IMG/VR virus record: IMGVR_UViG_3300005915_000048 | Coordinates: 1 to 38,777 of that record | Origin: a virus | Length of the DNA: 38,777 nt | Reading direction: 5' to 3' (one strand) | Shown here: one piece after another, positions 22,706-30,983 of the stretch | Layout of the letters: each line of letters starts with the position of its first letter | Numbering within the stretch: the stretch's first letter is position 1 | Program-made: the position numbers and the translations under genes | Notes under the pieces: model-generated | Told to the model about the DNA's origin: nothing | Databases searched by the model: none | What the model saw: only the letters and a program-made list of their open reading frames with translations

Positions 22706-23243
22706 TATAAAAAAGTGGGATAAGTATTTTTTAGATGTATGCAATACTGTTGCCAGTAATTCAAAATGTTTATCAAGAAAGATAGGAGTTATACTTGTTA
22801 GAGATAAATCTATTATATCAACAGGGTACAATGGTGCTCCATCTGGAGTACCACATTGTGATAGAAGATTAGCTTATGATGGTAATTTAAGAGATCTTTT
22901 TGTAGAGAAAGGTAAAGATCACTCATTTATGAGAGATTGGATATTAGATGAATGTCCAAGATATTTACTAGGAGCAAAGTCTGGTGAGATGAGAGATATC
23001 TGTCCATCCGTACATTCTGAAGCCAATGCAATAGTCAATGCTGCTAAAAATGGTGTGTGTACAGAAGGAACTATAATGTATATGTCATGTTCAATCCCCT
23101 GTTTTGAGTGCCTAAAGCTCATCATAAATGCAGGAATAAGAGAAATTGTAGTAACCGGACTTAATTATTATGATAATATGTCTGAATTTTTATTAACCAA
23201 CTCTACTCTAAAGTATAGAGTTTATGGAGAAATATCAAAATGA
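22695..23243 (+). CDS. Deoxycytidylate deaminase
   Basis: A 182-residue zinc deaminase converting dCMP to dUMP, the precursor of dTMP. Zinc-site residues are H107-x-E109 (SVHSEANAI) and C136-x2-C139 (IPCFEC). The N-terminal KIGVILVRDKSIISTGYNGA segment is the standard substrate-pocket strand-turn. ATG 22695 follows GTGAGGAGAAAA; an earlier in-frame start lacks support. Four bases overlap the nucleotidase gene (ATGA), and the reductase follows, forming a dNTP-supply cluster. No thymidylate synthase is visible in this window. Confidence 0.92.
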   Translation: MEDNIKKWDKYFLDVCNTVASNSKCLSRKIGVILVRDKSIISTGYNGAPSGVPHCDRRLAYDGNLRDLFVEKGKDHSFMRDWILDECPRYLLGAKSGEMRDICPSVHSEANAIVNAAKNGVCTEGTIMYMSCSIPCFECLKLIINAGIREIVVTGLNYYDNMSEFLLTNSTLKYRVYGEISK

Positions 23244-23791
23244 TACTTGGCTTCGATCTTGATGATGTTTTATTCCCAACAGCAAGAAGCATACTAATAA
23301 ATCTCAGATTGCTGTATCCTGAGAAAGATATACAAATGAAATATTTAACAGAAAAGGATGCAGCGAGTATTTTTGATATACCAGAAGATGTTGTTTTTGA
23401 TAATGTAACAAAAGCTGTTGAGAGTGACTTAGAACCATATGCAAATTCTCTGTGTATGTTGAGTGGATTAGCAGTGGATAATGATATACACTTTATAACA
23501 AGCAGACCGGAGAGTCAATTCTCTATAACACAGTCTCAGTTATCCAGTATTCTTGATTTTGATTTTGTACTAGATAGTACAGTTGATAAGCATGAGTATG
23601 TTAAGTTTTGGGATATTGATGTATTTGTGGAAGATGATCCAAAATATATAATCCCAATCTCAGAACTGACTAACTGTAAGGTTATTGTGTATGACAAACC
23701 TTGGAATCAAAAACTCGATAGCAAGTTTCCAAGAGTCAAAAACTGGATAGAGATAGGTAATTTATTAAATCAAATATATAGAAATCAGTAA
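23240..23791 (+). CDS. 5'-deoxyribonucleotidase of the HAD superfamily
   Basis: 183 residues with HAD motif I FDLDDVLFP (nucleophile Asp6, acid/base Asp8), motif II ITSRP (86-90), and motif IV VEDDPKY (130-136), matching the NT5C-like small deoxynucleotidases. It would dephosphorylate dNMPs, perhaps trimming host or unwanted nucleotides. It starts by ATGA overlap with the deaminase gene. Confidence 0.8.
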   Translation: MILGFDLDDVLFPTARSILINLRLLYPEKDIQMKYLTEKDAASIFDIPEDVVFDNVTKAVESDLEPYANSLCMLSGLAVDNDIHFITSRPESQFSITQSQLSSILDFDFVLDSTVDKHEYVKFWDIDVFVEDDPKYIIPISELTNCKVIVYDKPWNQKLDSKFPRVKNWIEIGNLLNQIYRNQ

Positions 23792-23803
23792 GGAGGTGAT
23801 ATT

Positions 23804-23962
23804 ATGACAGTTATTTTTTGGATATTATTTTTAGCAGTTGCAGGTTTTATTGGTTACAAGGTATTAAAAAAACAAAGACCTGATGTAGCTGAACTTATGG
23901 AAGACAGATTTGAGGATGTAGTTGATGATATTAAGGATAAAATAGATGATATTAAAAAATAG
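23804..23962 (+). CDS. Single-span membrane protein, 52 aa
   Basis: AAGGAGGTGATATT is an ideal ribosome site. Residues 2-20 (VIFWILFLAVAGFIGY) form one membrane helix, followed by a positively charged KVLKKQR stretch and an acidic helical tail with DDIKDKIDDI repeats. The tail should be cytoplasmic (positive-inside). The role is unknown. Confidence 0.65.
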   Translation: MTVIFWILFLAVAGFIGYKVLKKQRPDVAELMEDRFEDVVDDIKDKIDDIKK

Positions 23963-23977
23963 AGGAGATGATGCCTA

Positions 23978-26900
23978 ATGCCTGAACTTAGTAGTAATGC
24001 TAATGCTGTAGTTGCAAAAAGATACTTCGAAGATAGTGAGATTTCATGGGAGGGCTTAAGTAGGAGAGTAGGTGAGGCTAATGCTGTAAATGAAAAGGAG
24101 AGAGTTAAATACGAGAATTTATTTAGTAATGAAATATTTGATATGAATTTCATACCTGCGGGTAGGATATTAAGAAATTCAGGCAAACCAAAACAAAGTA
24201 TGCTCAATTGTGCCTGTCTTCCAATAGGAGATTCAATAGAGGCTATTGGTGAAACAATTAAGAATGCACTAATTATGTGGTCTTATGGTGCAGGAATAGG
24301 TATAGATTTCTCTCCACTAAGAGAGAAGGGGAGAAAATTAGCATCTAAGGGTGGTGTTTCTAGTGGTATGTTAAGTTTTCTAGAAGCCATAGATTACGTA
24401 GCCCATACGATAGAAACGGGAGGGCAAAGAAGGTCTGGGCTATTGGGGATGCTATCTATATCTCATCCCGAAATATTTGATTTTATAAACGCCAAACAGA
24501 AACCGGGAGTCTTACCATATTGTAATTTATCTGTAGCTATACCTAACAATTTTATAGATGCTGTAAATGAGGATAAAGAGTGGGATCTATTGTTTGCAGG
24601 ACAGAAAGTAAGAACAGTAAGTGCTGTAGAGTTATGGAGAGAAATACTGACAAATATGATGAATCATGGTGAGCCTGGTATTATTATGATAGATAATATG
24701 AGAAAAAATAATTCATATTATTGTTACCCAATCTCTGCCCCAAACCTCTGCTTAACGGGTGATACAAAAATAGCTGTAGCGGATGGAAGAGGTGATGTAT
24801 CAATAAAAGATCTTGCTGATAAAAAGGAAGACATTCCAGTATTCTGTACAAATTACAGTGGAGAGGTTGTTATTCGTCAAATGAGAAATCCGAAAATAAC
24901 ACGAAAACAGGCTAAAATACTTAAAGTTAAATTTGATGATGGTTCTTATTTTAGAGGTACAGAAGATCACGAAATAAAATTATTAGATGGAAAACCAATA
25001 AAACTAAAGGATATCAAGATTGGAAGTAGAGTATCTCATCTAACAAGATACAAATTAGCAAATACAAGAGCAAAAAAGAATACACCCTATTGGTTTTGGA
25101 ATAGAGGATCTGCATTTCAGAAATCTGAACATAGAATAGTATATGAACACTATTTTGGCAAGATAGAAGATAACTATATTATTCATCATAAGGATTTTGA
25201 TAGTTTGAATAATATTCCAAAAAATTTAGAGAAATTACACAAGAATAAACATGTAGAATTACATGCAAAAATTTCTACAGTTGGAGAAAAAAATGGTAGA
25301 TATAAAGGATACACCCAATCAGCAATATTTGATATTGCTGTAAATTATTCCTCACAATTAGGTAGAAGAGTAACAAAAGAAGAGTGGGGACAATATTGTA
25401 AATTAAATAATTTACCCTATAGTGAATATAGTATACATCCCTGTAAATCAGTTAATAATTTTTTATTAAAAGCTGCTGTTACTGCACAAACTATGTTAAA
25501 CCCTGATATCTATATTTATAAAAATTCAGCAGAAGCTAGAGAATACAAAAGATATCTAAAACTTATAGATGAAACTGATTTAGATATATTTTTCAGTAAT
25601 AGTAGTATTTATGTTAATAAAATATGTGAAGGATGTGATAAAGTTTTTGCAGTAAAGTGGGGTAAAAGAAATAACAGTTTTTGTTCAACCACATGTGCGA
25701 ATAGGTATATAGCAAACAGTAATAATGTGAAAGCCTATTACAAAACTAAACAAATTATAGTTAAGGAAAAACAAGTTAATGTATTTTTAAAATTAAGAGA
25801 TGTTTTAAACAGAACTCCTTTAATAAAAGAATGGAAAAATCGATGTAAAGAAGTAGGAATACCCTATAGATTGCACTTTAATTCATTTAAAACATATGCT
25901 GATTTGAAAGAGGCAGCATTGTCTGAGAATTTTAAAGTTGTATCTGTGAAGCATGACGGATATGAGGATGTCTATAATGGTGCAGTAGATGAATTTCACA
26001 ATTATTTTGTAGTTGTAAATAGTACAGATAATAGAAAAAAGATAATAAATTCAATGAATTGTTCCGAACTCCCGTTACCAGCGTATGGGGTTTGTGATTT
26101 AGGAAGTTTAGTATTACCAAACTTTATTTCTGGCAGAAGTACTAATTGGAAAAAACTAGAGGATTCAATATATCTAGCTGTACGATTCTTGGATAATGTT
26201 TTAGATGTAAACTATTTTCCAATAAGGCAGATGGATGTTGTTGCAAAAGATATCAGAAAGATAGGTCTAGGAACTATGGGATTACACGATTATCTGATGC
26301 TGAAACAGATACGTTATGGTTCTGATAAATCAATAGAAGAGATAGAAAAGCTGTATAAGTTTATAAGAAATGTTGCGTACCAAGCCTCTATAGAATTAGC
26401 TGTTGAAAAAGGAGCATTTCCAAGATTCTCTCCTAACGAATTTGGGAAGGCTTCATTTATAAGAAAATTACCACCAAAACTTAGATTGGAAATAAGAGAT
26501 AAGGGAATTCGAAACAATAGTATATTATGTGCAGCACCAGTTGGTACTACATCATTAATTCCAGAAGTGTCATCAGGTGTAGAGCCTGTTTTTGCATTAG
26601 CTTGTAGAAGAAAGGATAGAGTTTCAGATAGAGTTTATATACATCCACAATATTTAAATTATATTGAGTCGAACGAGAAGAAACCAGATTGGTTAGTAGA
26701 TTCCTCTGACTTAAAACCGGAAGATCATTTGGATGTACAAAGTACAATACAAATGTACCTAGATAATGCAATATCTAAAACTATAAATTTTCCAGAGTCT
26801 GTTACAGTTGATAATTTGTCAAAACTTTTATTGGAGTACGCACATAATTTAAAAGGTCTAACAATATTGGTCGATAAAGCAAGAGGAGATCAAGTTTTAA

Positions 26901-27007
26901 ATAGATTAACTAAACAAGAGGCTAAAGAATTCCTGAAGAAGGATAACTTTAATACATCTGAAGATGTGGTAGATATAGAATGTAGCACAGGATCTTGTGA
27001 CATATAG
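23978..27007 (+). CDS. Ribonucleotide reductase large subunit (class II-like) with intein
   Basis: The precursor has 1009 residues; splicing out 258-694 leaves 572. It reduces ribonucleotides to deoxyribonucleotides. Seen: MLNCACL (Cys77, redox partner), RRSGLLGMLSISHPEI, the split N-L-C-S-E active-site motif (Cys695 as thiyl Cys), YGVCDLGS (second redox Cys), the PVGTTSLIPEVSSGVEPVFA loop, and a C-terminal C-x4-C pair (1002, 1007). The single-gene layout without a visible beta subunit and the SHPEI/GTTSLIP pattern favour the B12-dependent class II type (NrdJ); class I is not excluded because nrdB could lie outside the window. There is no N-terminal ATP-cone. Confidence 0.88.
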   Translation: MPELSSNANAVVAKRYFEDSEISWEGLSRRVGEANAVNEKERVKYENLFSNEIFDMNFIPAGRILRNSGKPKQSMLNCACLPIGDSIEAIGETIKNALIMWSYGAGIGIDFSPLREKGRKLASKGGVSSGMLSFLEAIDYVAHTIETGGQRRSGLLGMLSISHPEIFDFINAKQKPGVLPYCNLSVAIPNNFIDAVNEDKEWDLLFAGQKVRTVSAVELWREILTNMMNHGEPGIIMIDNMRKNNSYYCYPISAPNLCLTGDTKIAVADGRGDVSIKDLADKKEDIPVFCTNYSGEVVIRQMRNPKITRKQAKILKVKFDDGSYFRGTEDHEIKLLDGKPIKLKDIKIGSRVSHLTRYKLANTRAKKNTPYWFWNRGSAFQKSEHRIVYEHYFGKIEDNYIIHHKDFDSLNNIPKNLEKLHKNKHVELHAKISTVGEKNGRYKGYTQSAIFDIAVNYSSQLGRRVTKEEWGQYCKLNNLPYSEYSIHPCKSVNNFLLKAAVTAQTMLNPDIYIYKNSAEAREYKRYLKLIDETDLDIFFSNSSIYVNKICEGCDKVFAVKWGKRNNSFCSTTCANRYIANSNNVKAYYKTKQIIVKEKQVNVFLKLRDVLNRTPLIKEWKNRCKEVGIPYRLHFNSFKTYADLKEAALSENFKVVSVKHDGYEDVYNGAVDEFHNYFVVVNSTDNRKKIINSMNCSELPLPAYGVCDLGSLVLPNFISGRSTNWKKLEDSIYLAVRFLDNVLDVNYFPIRQMDVVAKDIRKIGLGTMGLHDYLMLKQIRYGSDKSIEEIEKLYKFIRNVAYQASIELAVEKGAFPRFSPNEFGKASFIRKLPPKLRLEIRDKGIRNNSILCAAPVGTTSLIPEVSSGVEPVFALACRRKDRVSDRVYIHPQYLNYIESNEKKPDWLVDSSDLKPEDHLDVQSTIQMYLDNAISKTINFPESVTVDNLSKLLLEYAHNLKGLTILVDKARGDQVLNRLTKQEAKEFLKKDNFNTSEDVVDIECSTGSCDI
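24749..26059 (+). mobile_element. Ribonucleotide reductase intein with HNH endonuclease
   Basis: 437 residues (258-694). Cys1 starts CLTGDTKIAVADGRGDVSIK (block A). RGTEDHEIKL holds the block B T-x-x-H. A HNH endonuclease part centres on IIHHKDFDSLNNIPKNL (about 398-414), and a four-Cys zinc motif (CEGCDK...CSTTC) follows. Block F is EDVYNGAVDEFHNYFVVVNS. The C-terminal residues are Ser-Met-Asn followed by Cys+1, so the usual penultimate His is Met. The site lies directly before the reductase catalytic cysteine. Confidence 0.9.
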
Positions 27008-27009
27008 AA

Positions 27010-27085
27010 TGACACGTAGCTCAGTTGGCAGAGCAGGTGATTGTTAATCACAAGGTCGCAGGTTCAAGTCCTGCCGTGTCAGCCA
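27010..27085 (+). tRNA. tRNA-Asn (GTT anticodon)
   Basis: Acceptor TGACACG/CGTGTCA, discriminator G and encoded CCA. D-stem GCTC/GAGC, anticodon arm GGTGA-TTGTTAA-TCACA (last pair mismatched, anticodon GTT) and T-arm GCAGG-TTCAAGT-CCTGC. Three bases after the reductase stop codon. It appears functional. Confidence 0.93.
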
Positions 27086-27100
27086 TTAAATGGAGAAAAG

Positions 27101-27262
27101 ATGAATTTTATTAAAAGATTAATTGTACTAATTGTAGAAATATTTAGATATCCAACTTATACTTCATTTATTAAAGAGAACCGAGATGGTTCTTTTGAAG
27201 TTGTCAGATGGAGATTTGGGAGGAAAGACAAAGAGATTGTTGGTACTTATTTTAAAAAATGA
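27101..27262 (+). CDS. Small protein between two tRNAs, 53 aa
   Basis: ATG 27101 follows ATGGAGAAAAG; the longer in-frame version would start inside tRNA-Asn. Begins MNFIKRLIVLIVEIFRY, a hydrophobic segment that could be a membrane anchor or amphipathic helix, followed by a beta-like stretch (SFEVVRWRFG). The stop TGA overlaps the first bases of tRNA-Gln. Confidence 0.55.
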   Translation: MNFIKRLIVLIVEIFRYPTYTSFIKENRDGSFEVVRWRFGRKDKEIVGTYFKK

Positions 27263-27332
27263 CATGTCGCTTAGTTGGTAAAGCATGTGGCTTTGAACCA
27301 CAAGATCGTAGGTTCGAGTCCTACCATGTCAT
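27260..27332 (+). tRNA. tRNA-Gln (TTG anticodon)
   Basis: Acceptor TGACATG/CATGTCA with U1-A72 as is usual for tRNA-Gln, discriminator T, no encoded CCA. D-stem GCTT/AAGC, anticodon arm TGTGG-CTTTGAA-CCACA (anticodon TTG), T-arm GTAGG-TTCGAGT-CCTAC. Fully paired, likely functional after CCA addition by the host. Confidence 0.93.
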
Positions 27333-27352
27333 CTACTGTGAAAAGGAGTGTA

Positions 27353-27553
27353 ATGAAAACAGGAATATGCCCAGATTGTTATAAAGTAACTGTGCTCACA
27401 AAACGAGGAAAAATATCTCGGCATGGATGGCAAAATTATGCAAGAAATAAAACTTGGCTTGGTTTCTTTAAACAATCAAATTTTACAATGGTTGAAACTA
27501 AACCATTTTGCAATGGTAGTGGAAAATGGCCTTTGGATGAGAGCCGTTTTTGA
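27353..27553 (+). CDS. Zinc-finger small protein, 66 aa
   Basis: ATG 27353 follows AAAAGGAGTGTA. A C-P-D-C pair (GICPDCYK), a His in SRHGWQN and a late Cys in PFCNGSG could bind zinc. Aromatic-rich, basic. The upstream in-frame extension lies in tRNA-Gln and is rejected. Function unknown. Confidence 0.55.
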   Translation: MKTGICPDCYKVTVLTKRGKISRHGWQNYARNKTWLGFFKQSNFTMVETKPFCNGSGKWPLDESRF

Positions 27554-27572
27554 AAATGGAAAGGAGAATGAT

Positions 27573-27902
27573 GTGGATATATTTTTAAATGAAGAGGTAA
27601 GCAATAGAGTACGGGAGGGATTAAGAGTTGGAAAAAATCCGTGGTGCTGTTCTATGTATATAGAAGATCGTGCTTATGCAATCTTAAATGCAGGAGGGGT
27701 TTATCCACAAGAAACATATATGGAAAGTCAAAGACGTTGGTGTGAGGAAGGAGTTATTACAAAAAATCAATTAAAAGAAATAGAAAGAGAACTGAAAGAA
27801 CAAAAAGAAAAAACACTTGTGAGTAATGTAAGAAGTGCATTGGATAATTTAATAGCTTACTATCAAGGAGAACCAAGTGAAAAAAGTAGAGAAGAAAATT
27901 GA
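27573..27902 (+). CDS. Hypothetical protein with GTG start, 109 aa
   Basis: GGAAAGGAGAATGAT puts the ribosome site six bases before GTG 27573; the longer in-frame version overlaps the previous gene and lacks a site. The C-terminal two-thirds are a charged helix (LKEIERELKEQKEKT). CCSMYIEDRAYAI lies in the N-terminal half. No family recognised. Confidence 0.6.
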   Translation: MDIFLNEEVSNRVREGLRVGKNPWCCSMYIEDRAYAILNAGGVYPQETYMESQRRWCEEGVITKNQLKEIERELKEQKEKTLVSNVRSALDNLIAYYQGEPSEKSREEN

Positions 27903-28053
27903 CCCATTTAAATTCTTAAGGAAAAAAATTCCACCGCCTGGCCATGTTATAGGTTTAAAGAAGCATGAGAGACGCAGAAACAGGAGGGATGGTAGAAATA
28001 TAGTATTTGAAGGTATAGAGGAGTACGAAAAAACGAAAACCCAAAACATATAG
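27877..28053 (+). CDS. Basic hypothetical protein with GTG start, 58 aa
   Basis: AAGGAGAACCAA precedes GTG 27877 inside the end of the preceding gene. Strongly basic centre (KKHERRRNRRDGRN) after a FLRKKIPPPGHVIG segment. It may bind nucleic acid. Function unknown. Confidence 0.5.
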   Translation: MKKVEKKIDPFKFLRKKIPPPGHVIGLKKHERRRNRRDGRNIVFEGIEEYEKTKTQNI

Positions 28054-28065
28054 AGGTGATGTTAT

Positions 28066-29529
28066 ATGAAGATAACAACATATATACAGGATGGTATAGT
28101 TGAAATTATTAATAGATATAAGGGTATAGGTAGAAGGGAGTTATCGAGATTGGCGAATATTCCTGAACAGGAGGCTAGATATTACTTGAAACTTCTTGCA
28201 AATAACGATAATAATTTAGAAGTTAATGCTGATGGTAAAAATAGCTATTCGTGGGGAGGGAAAGTTCCTGAACTAAGTCTCCCAATACCTGATACTTATG
28301 CACACCAGATTAATCATACTGATGTAAAAGGATCTTCTCTAGCTGATGATAAGGTAATTAATACAGATACTGAGTTTGTCAGACCTGCTGACGATATAAA
28401 AACATCGTATTCAGAAAAGAAAGCTACAATAGAGATTAACTCTATGACTATATCTACATTGGAGGAAGCACTTAAGGCAGCTAAAGTGGACTTAGACATA
28501 TGGAAGGTTGATAAATTTACACTACGGCAAGTGCCTGCAAAGATCTATAAAGGAAAAATAGTCGTCAAGACCAATTACCAAATTAGCGTGTGGCTGAAGC
28601 CTGTTGTGATTAAACCTGTTGAATTGGCGATTAAGGAACTGATAAAGGAACTTCCGTCCCACGTTCCGCAATATGCGAAGTACATAGGCGATCCAAATCC
28701 AGATGGAGACATTATGCTAGAAATTTCGTTATATGATTTGCATATGGGGATGCTAGCACATTTTTCTGAAACAATGAATGATTATGACCTTAAAATAGCA
28801 GCAGATCTTTTTCAGAGGGCTGTTGTTAAAATTATTGAGAGAGCATCCAATTATAAAATTGCTAAAATTTTATTTCCAGTTGGTAATGATTTTTTGCATG
28901 TGAATAACAATGAAGGAATAACCCCTGGTGGAAAGAATAAATTGGATATGGATAGTCGATTTTCTAAGATATATATGGCAGGCGTACAAGCTTTAATAAA
29001 AGCTATTGATTATTGCATAGGAGTGGCCAACACTGAGATAATTTTTATACCAGGAAACCACGATATTGAAACAGGGTTTACATTGTGTATTGTGTTGGAC
29101 GCACATTATAGAAATTGCGATAAAGTGTCTGTTGACATTTCTCCAATATGTAGAAAATACAGGCGACATGGTAAATCTCTTATTGGGTTTTGTCACGGCA
29201 ATTTTGGGAAAGTGGGGGATTTAGGACTCATTATGAGTTCAGAGGTTCCAGAATTGTGGGCAAAAACTGTGTACAGGGAGTGGCATACGGGTCACTACCA
29301 CAAAAAACGTGAAACTAAATACGTAGCTGGAGATACTATTGGAGGAGTTTCTGTGAAAATTATACCTAGTCTTTCTGGCACAGATGCGTGGCATTTTGAA
29401 AATTTATTTGTACGTCCATATAAAACAGGTATGGGCTTTATTTGGGATAAGGAGGAGGGCAACATAGGAGAGGTTTTTGTAAATTTTCCATTAAGTGAAT
29501 ATACTAATAAGAACAAAAAGGGGGAATGA
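28066..29529 (+). CDS. Metallophosphoesterase with N-terminal winged helix
   Basis: 487 residues. Residues 1-50 are a winged helix (IGRRELSRLANIPEQEARYY). The C-terminal phosphoesterase has metal motifs DLHMG (about 224), GNDF (about 275), GNHD (about 330), CHGN (about 376) and GHYH (about 410), the SbcD/Mre11-like calcineurin fold. It probably cleaves phosphodiesters in DNA repair or degradation; the exact substrate is unknown. Residues about 62-85 (YSWGG, then ELSLPIPDTYAHQIN) closely resemble a segment of the HNH protein encoded next door, an odd insertion. GAGGTGATGTTAT precedes the ATG. Confidence 0.8.
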   Translation: MKITTYIQDGIVEIINRYKGIGRRELSRLANIPEQEARYYLKLLANNDNNLEVNADGKNSYSWGGKVPELSLPIPDTYAHQINHTDVKGSSLADDKVINTDTEFVRPADDIKTSYSEKKATIEINSMTISTLEEALKAAKVDLDIWKVDKFTLRQVPAKIYKGKIVVKTNYQISVWLKPVVIKPVELAIKELIKELPSHVPQYAKYIGDPNPDGDIMLEISLYDLHMGMLAHFSETMNDYDLKIAADLFQRAVVKIIERASNYKIAKILFPVGNDFLHVNNNEGITPGGKNKLDMDSRFSKIYMAGVQALIKAIDYCIGVANTEIIFIPGNHDIETGFTLCIVLDAHYRNCDKVSVDISPICRKYRRHGKSLIGFCHGNFGKVGDLGLIMSSEVPELWAKTVYREWHTGHYHKKRETKYVAGDTIGGVSVKIIPSLSGTDAWHFENLFVRPYKTGMGFIWDKEEGNIGEVFVNFPLSEYTNKNKKGE

Positions 29530-29535
29530 TTAAAA

Positions 29536-30702
29536 TTGTCAAAGAAATTTACATATGAATTTGTAAAATCAGAATTTGAGAAGGAGGGGTATACTCTACT
29601 ATCAACTGAATATAAAGATAATCGTACAAAATTATATTATATATGTCCAATTGGACATAGGTGGTCAATAACATATGGAAGTTTTGCTTCTGGTAGGAGA
29701 TGTAATTTTTGTGCTATAGATTACAAAGCAAATAAAAGAAAGCTAACATACGAATCTGTAAAAAAACAATTTGAAAAAAGAGGATATACTCTTCTTTCTC
29801 AAACATATAAAAACTCTCATACTAAACTAAAGTATATGTGTGACAACAAACATATAAGACTAATTGCATATAATAGTTTTCAACAAGGACATGGGTGTAG
29901 TATTTGTGCTACAAAATTAAATTCTGAAAGACAGAGATTTTCTTATGATTATATAAAATCAATATTTAATAAAGAGAATTATACTCTATTATCTGAAAAT
30001 TATATAAATGCTAATCAAAAATTAGATTTTATTTGTCCAAATAATCATAAAGGATCAATTACTTATGGTGATTTCAAAAGTGGGTATAGATGTAGGTGGT
30101 GTTATTTAGAAAAAAATAGTGGGAAAAATCATTATTACTGGAAAGGTGGTGTTACAGAACTAAACCTTCCTGTATATAACACTTATGCACATAGAATAAA
30201 TTGGTGTGAAGAAACTAGAAGAGATCCTGAAAACAATGTTTTATTACAAGTCAAATGTACTGAATCATCATGTAGAAAATGGTTTACACCAACGATGAAA
30301 CAAATTTGTCATAGAATAGGGGCACTAAATTCAGAAGATGGATTTGAGAATAGACTATATTGCTCTGATGAATGTAAAGGGAATTGTTCAATATATCATA
30401 AAAAAAATTACCCAAAAGGATTCAAACACGATTACTATAGAGAAGTCCAATCTGAGCTAAGGGATATGGTTTTAGAACGAGATGAATATATGTGTCAAAG
30501 ATGTTGGGCTAAGGATAAGCTACAGTGCCATCATTATGAAAGTATATATTTTAATCCAATTATGTCTGCAGACATTGAAATGTGTGTGACATTGTGTAAA
30601 AAATGTCACAAGCTAGCACACGGTGAAGTTGGTTGCAGACCAATTGATTTAACAAGAGAAAGTTTATGCAAAACAGCAAAAGCAAAAGGAGAAAAACCAT
30701 GA
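29536..30702 (+). CDS. HNH endonuclease with three zinc-finger repeats
   Basis: 388 residues, TTG start with AAAGGGGGAATGATTAAAA upstream. Residues about 5-175 are three related repeats of 55-60 residues, each with a YTLLS start, a C-P/D-x-x-H segment, a W/F-x-x-YxSF strand and a C-x2-C pair (RRCNFC, HGCSIC, YRCRWC). A linker YYWKGGVTELNLPVYNTYAH (about 199-218) leads to a C-terminal HNH domain: CQRC, HHYES and CKKCHKLAHG (about 320-365), which should bind a metal and nick DNA. The repeats are probably sequence-reading zinc fingers. It is likely a free-standing homing endonuclease inserted after the phosphoesterase gene. Confidence 0.8.
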   Translation: MSKKFTYEFVKSEFEKEGYTLLSTEYKDNRTKLYYICPIGHRWSITYGSFASGRRCNFCAIDYKANKRKLTYESVKKQFEKRGYTLLSQTYKNSHTKLKYMCDNKHIRLIAYNSFQQGHGCSICATKLNSERQRFSYDYIKSIFNKENYTLLSENYINANQKLDFICPNNHKGSITYGDFKSGYRCRWCYLEKNSGKNHYYWKGGVTELNLPVYNTYAHRINWCEETRRDPENNVLLQVKCTESSCRKWFTPTMKQICHRIGALNSEDGFENRLYCSDECKGNCSIYHKKNYPKGFKHDYYREVQSELRDMVLERDEYMCQRCWAKDKLQCHHYESIYFNPIMSADIEMCVTLCKKCHKLAHGEVGCRPIDLTRESLCKTAKAKGEKP

Positions 30703-30983
30703 AAAAATTACACTATTTTAATTTGGTTTTTATGTATGATAATAATGACCCAAATGTAGCAGTAGGTTATATTTCAGCTTATGTAGGTTTAGGTTATAGA
30801 GCAAGAAAAAGAATAACAAAACACGTAATTAATAAGGCTAAAGAGGCTGCTGGTATAGATAAAAATATTGAATCTATATTGTTGTCGTGTGATTATCTTG
30901 GTAAAATGACAGAAAAGGAAATGAATGAAGGTGTAACACACAAGATATTACAATTTAATGGAAGTAAAGGAATTGCAAAATGA
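30699..30983 (+). CDS. Hypothetical protein, 94 aa
   Basis: AAAAGGAGAAAAACC precedes ATG 30699, at the end of the HNH gene. Basic helix RARKRITKHVINKAKEAAG in the middle and beta-like N-terminus. Overlaps the next gene by four bases. Unknown function. Confidence 0.55.
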   Translation: MKKLHYFNLVFMYDNNDPNVAVGYISAYVGLGYRARKRITKHVINKAKEAAGIDKNIESILLSCDYLGKMTEKEMNEGVTHKILQFNGSKGIAK

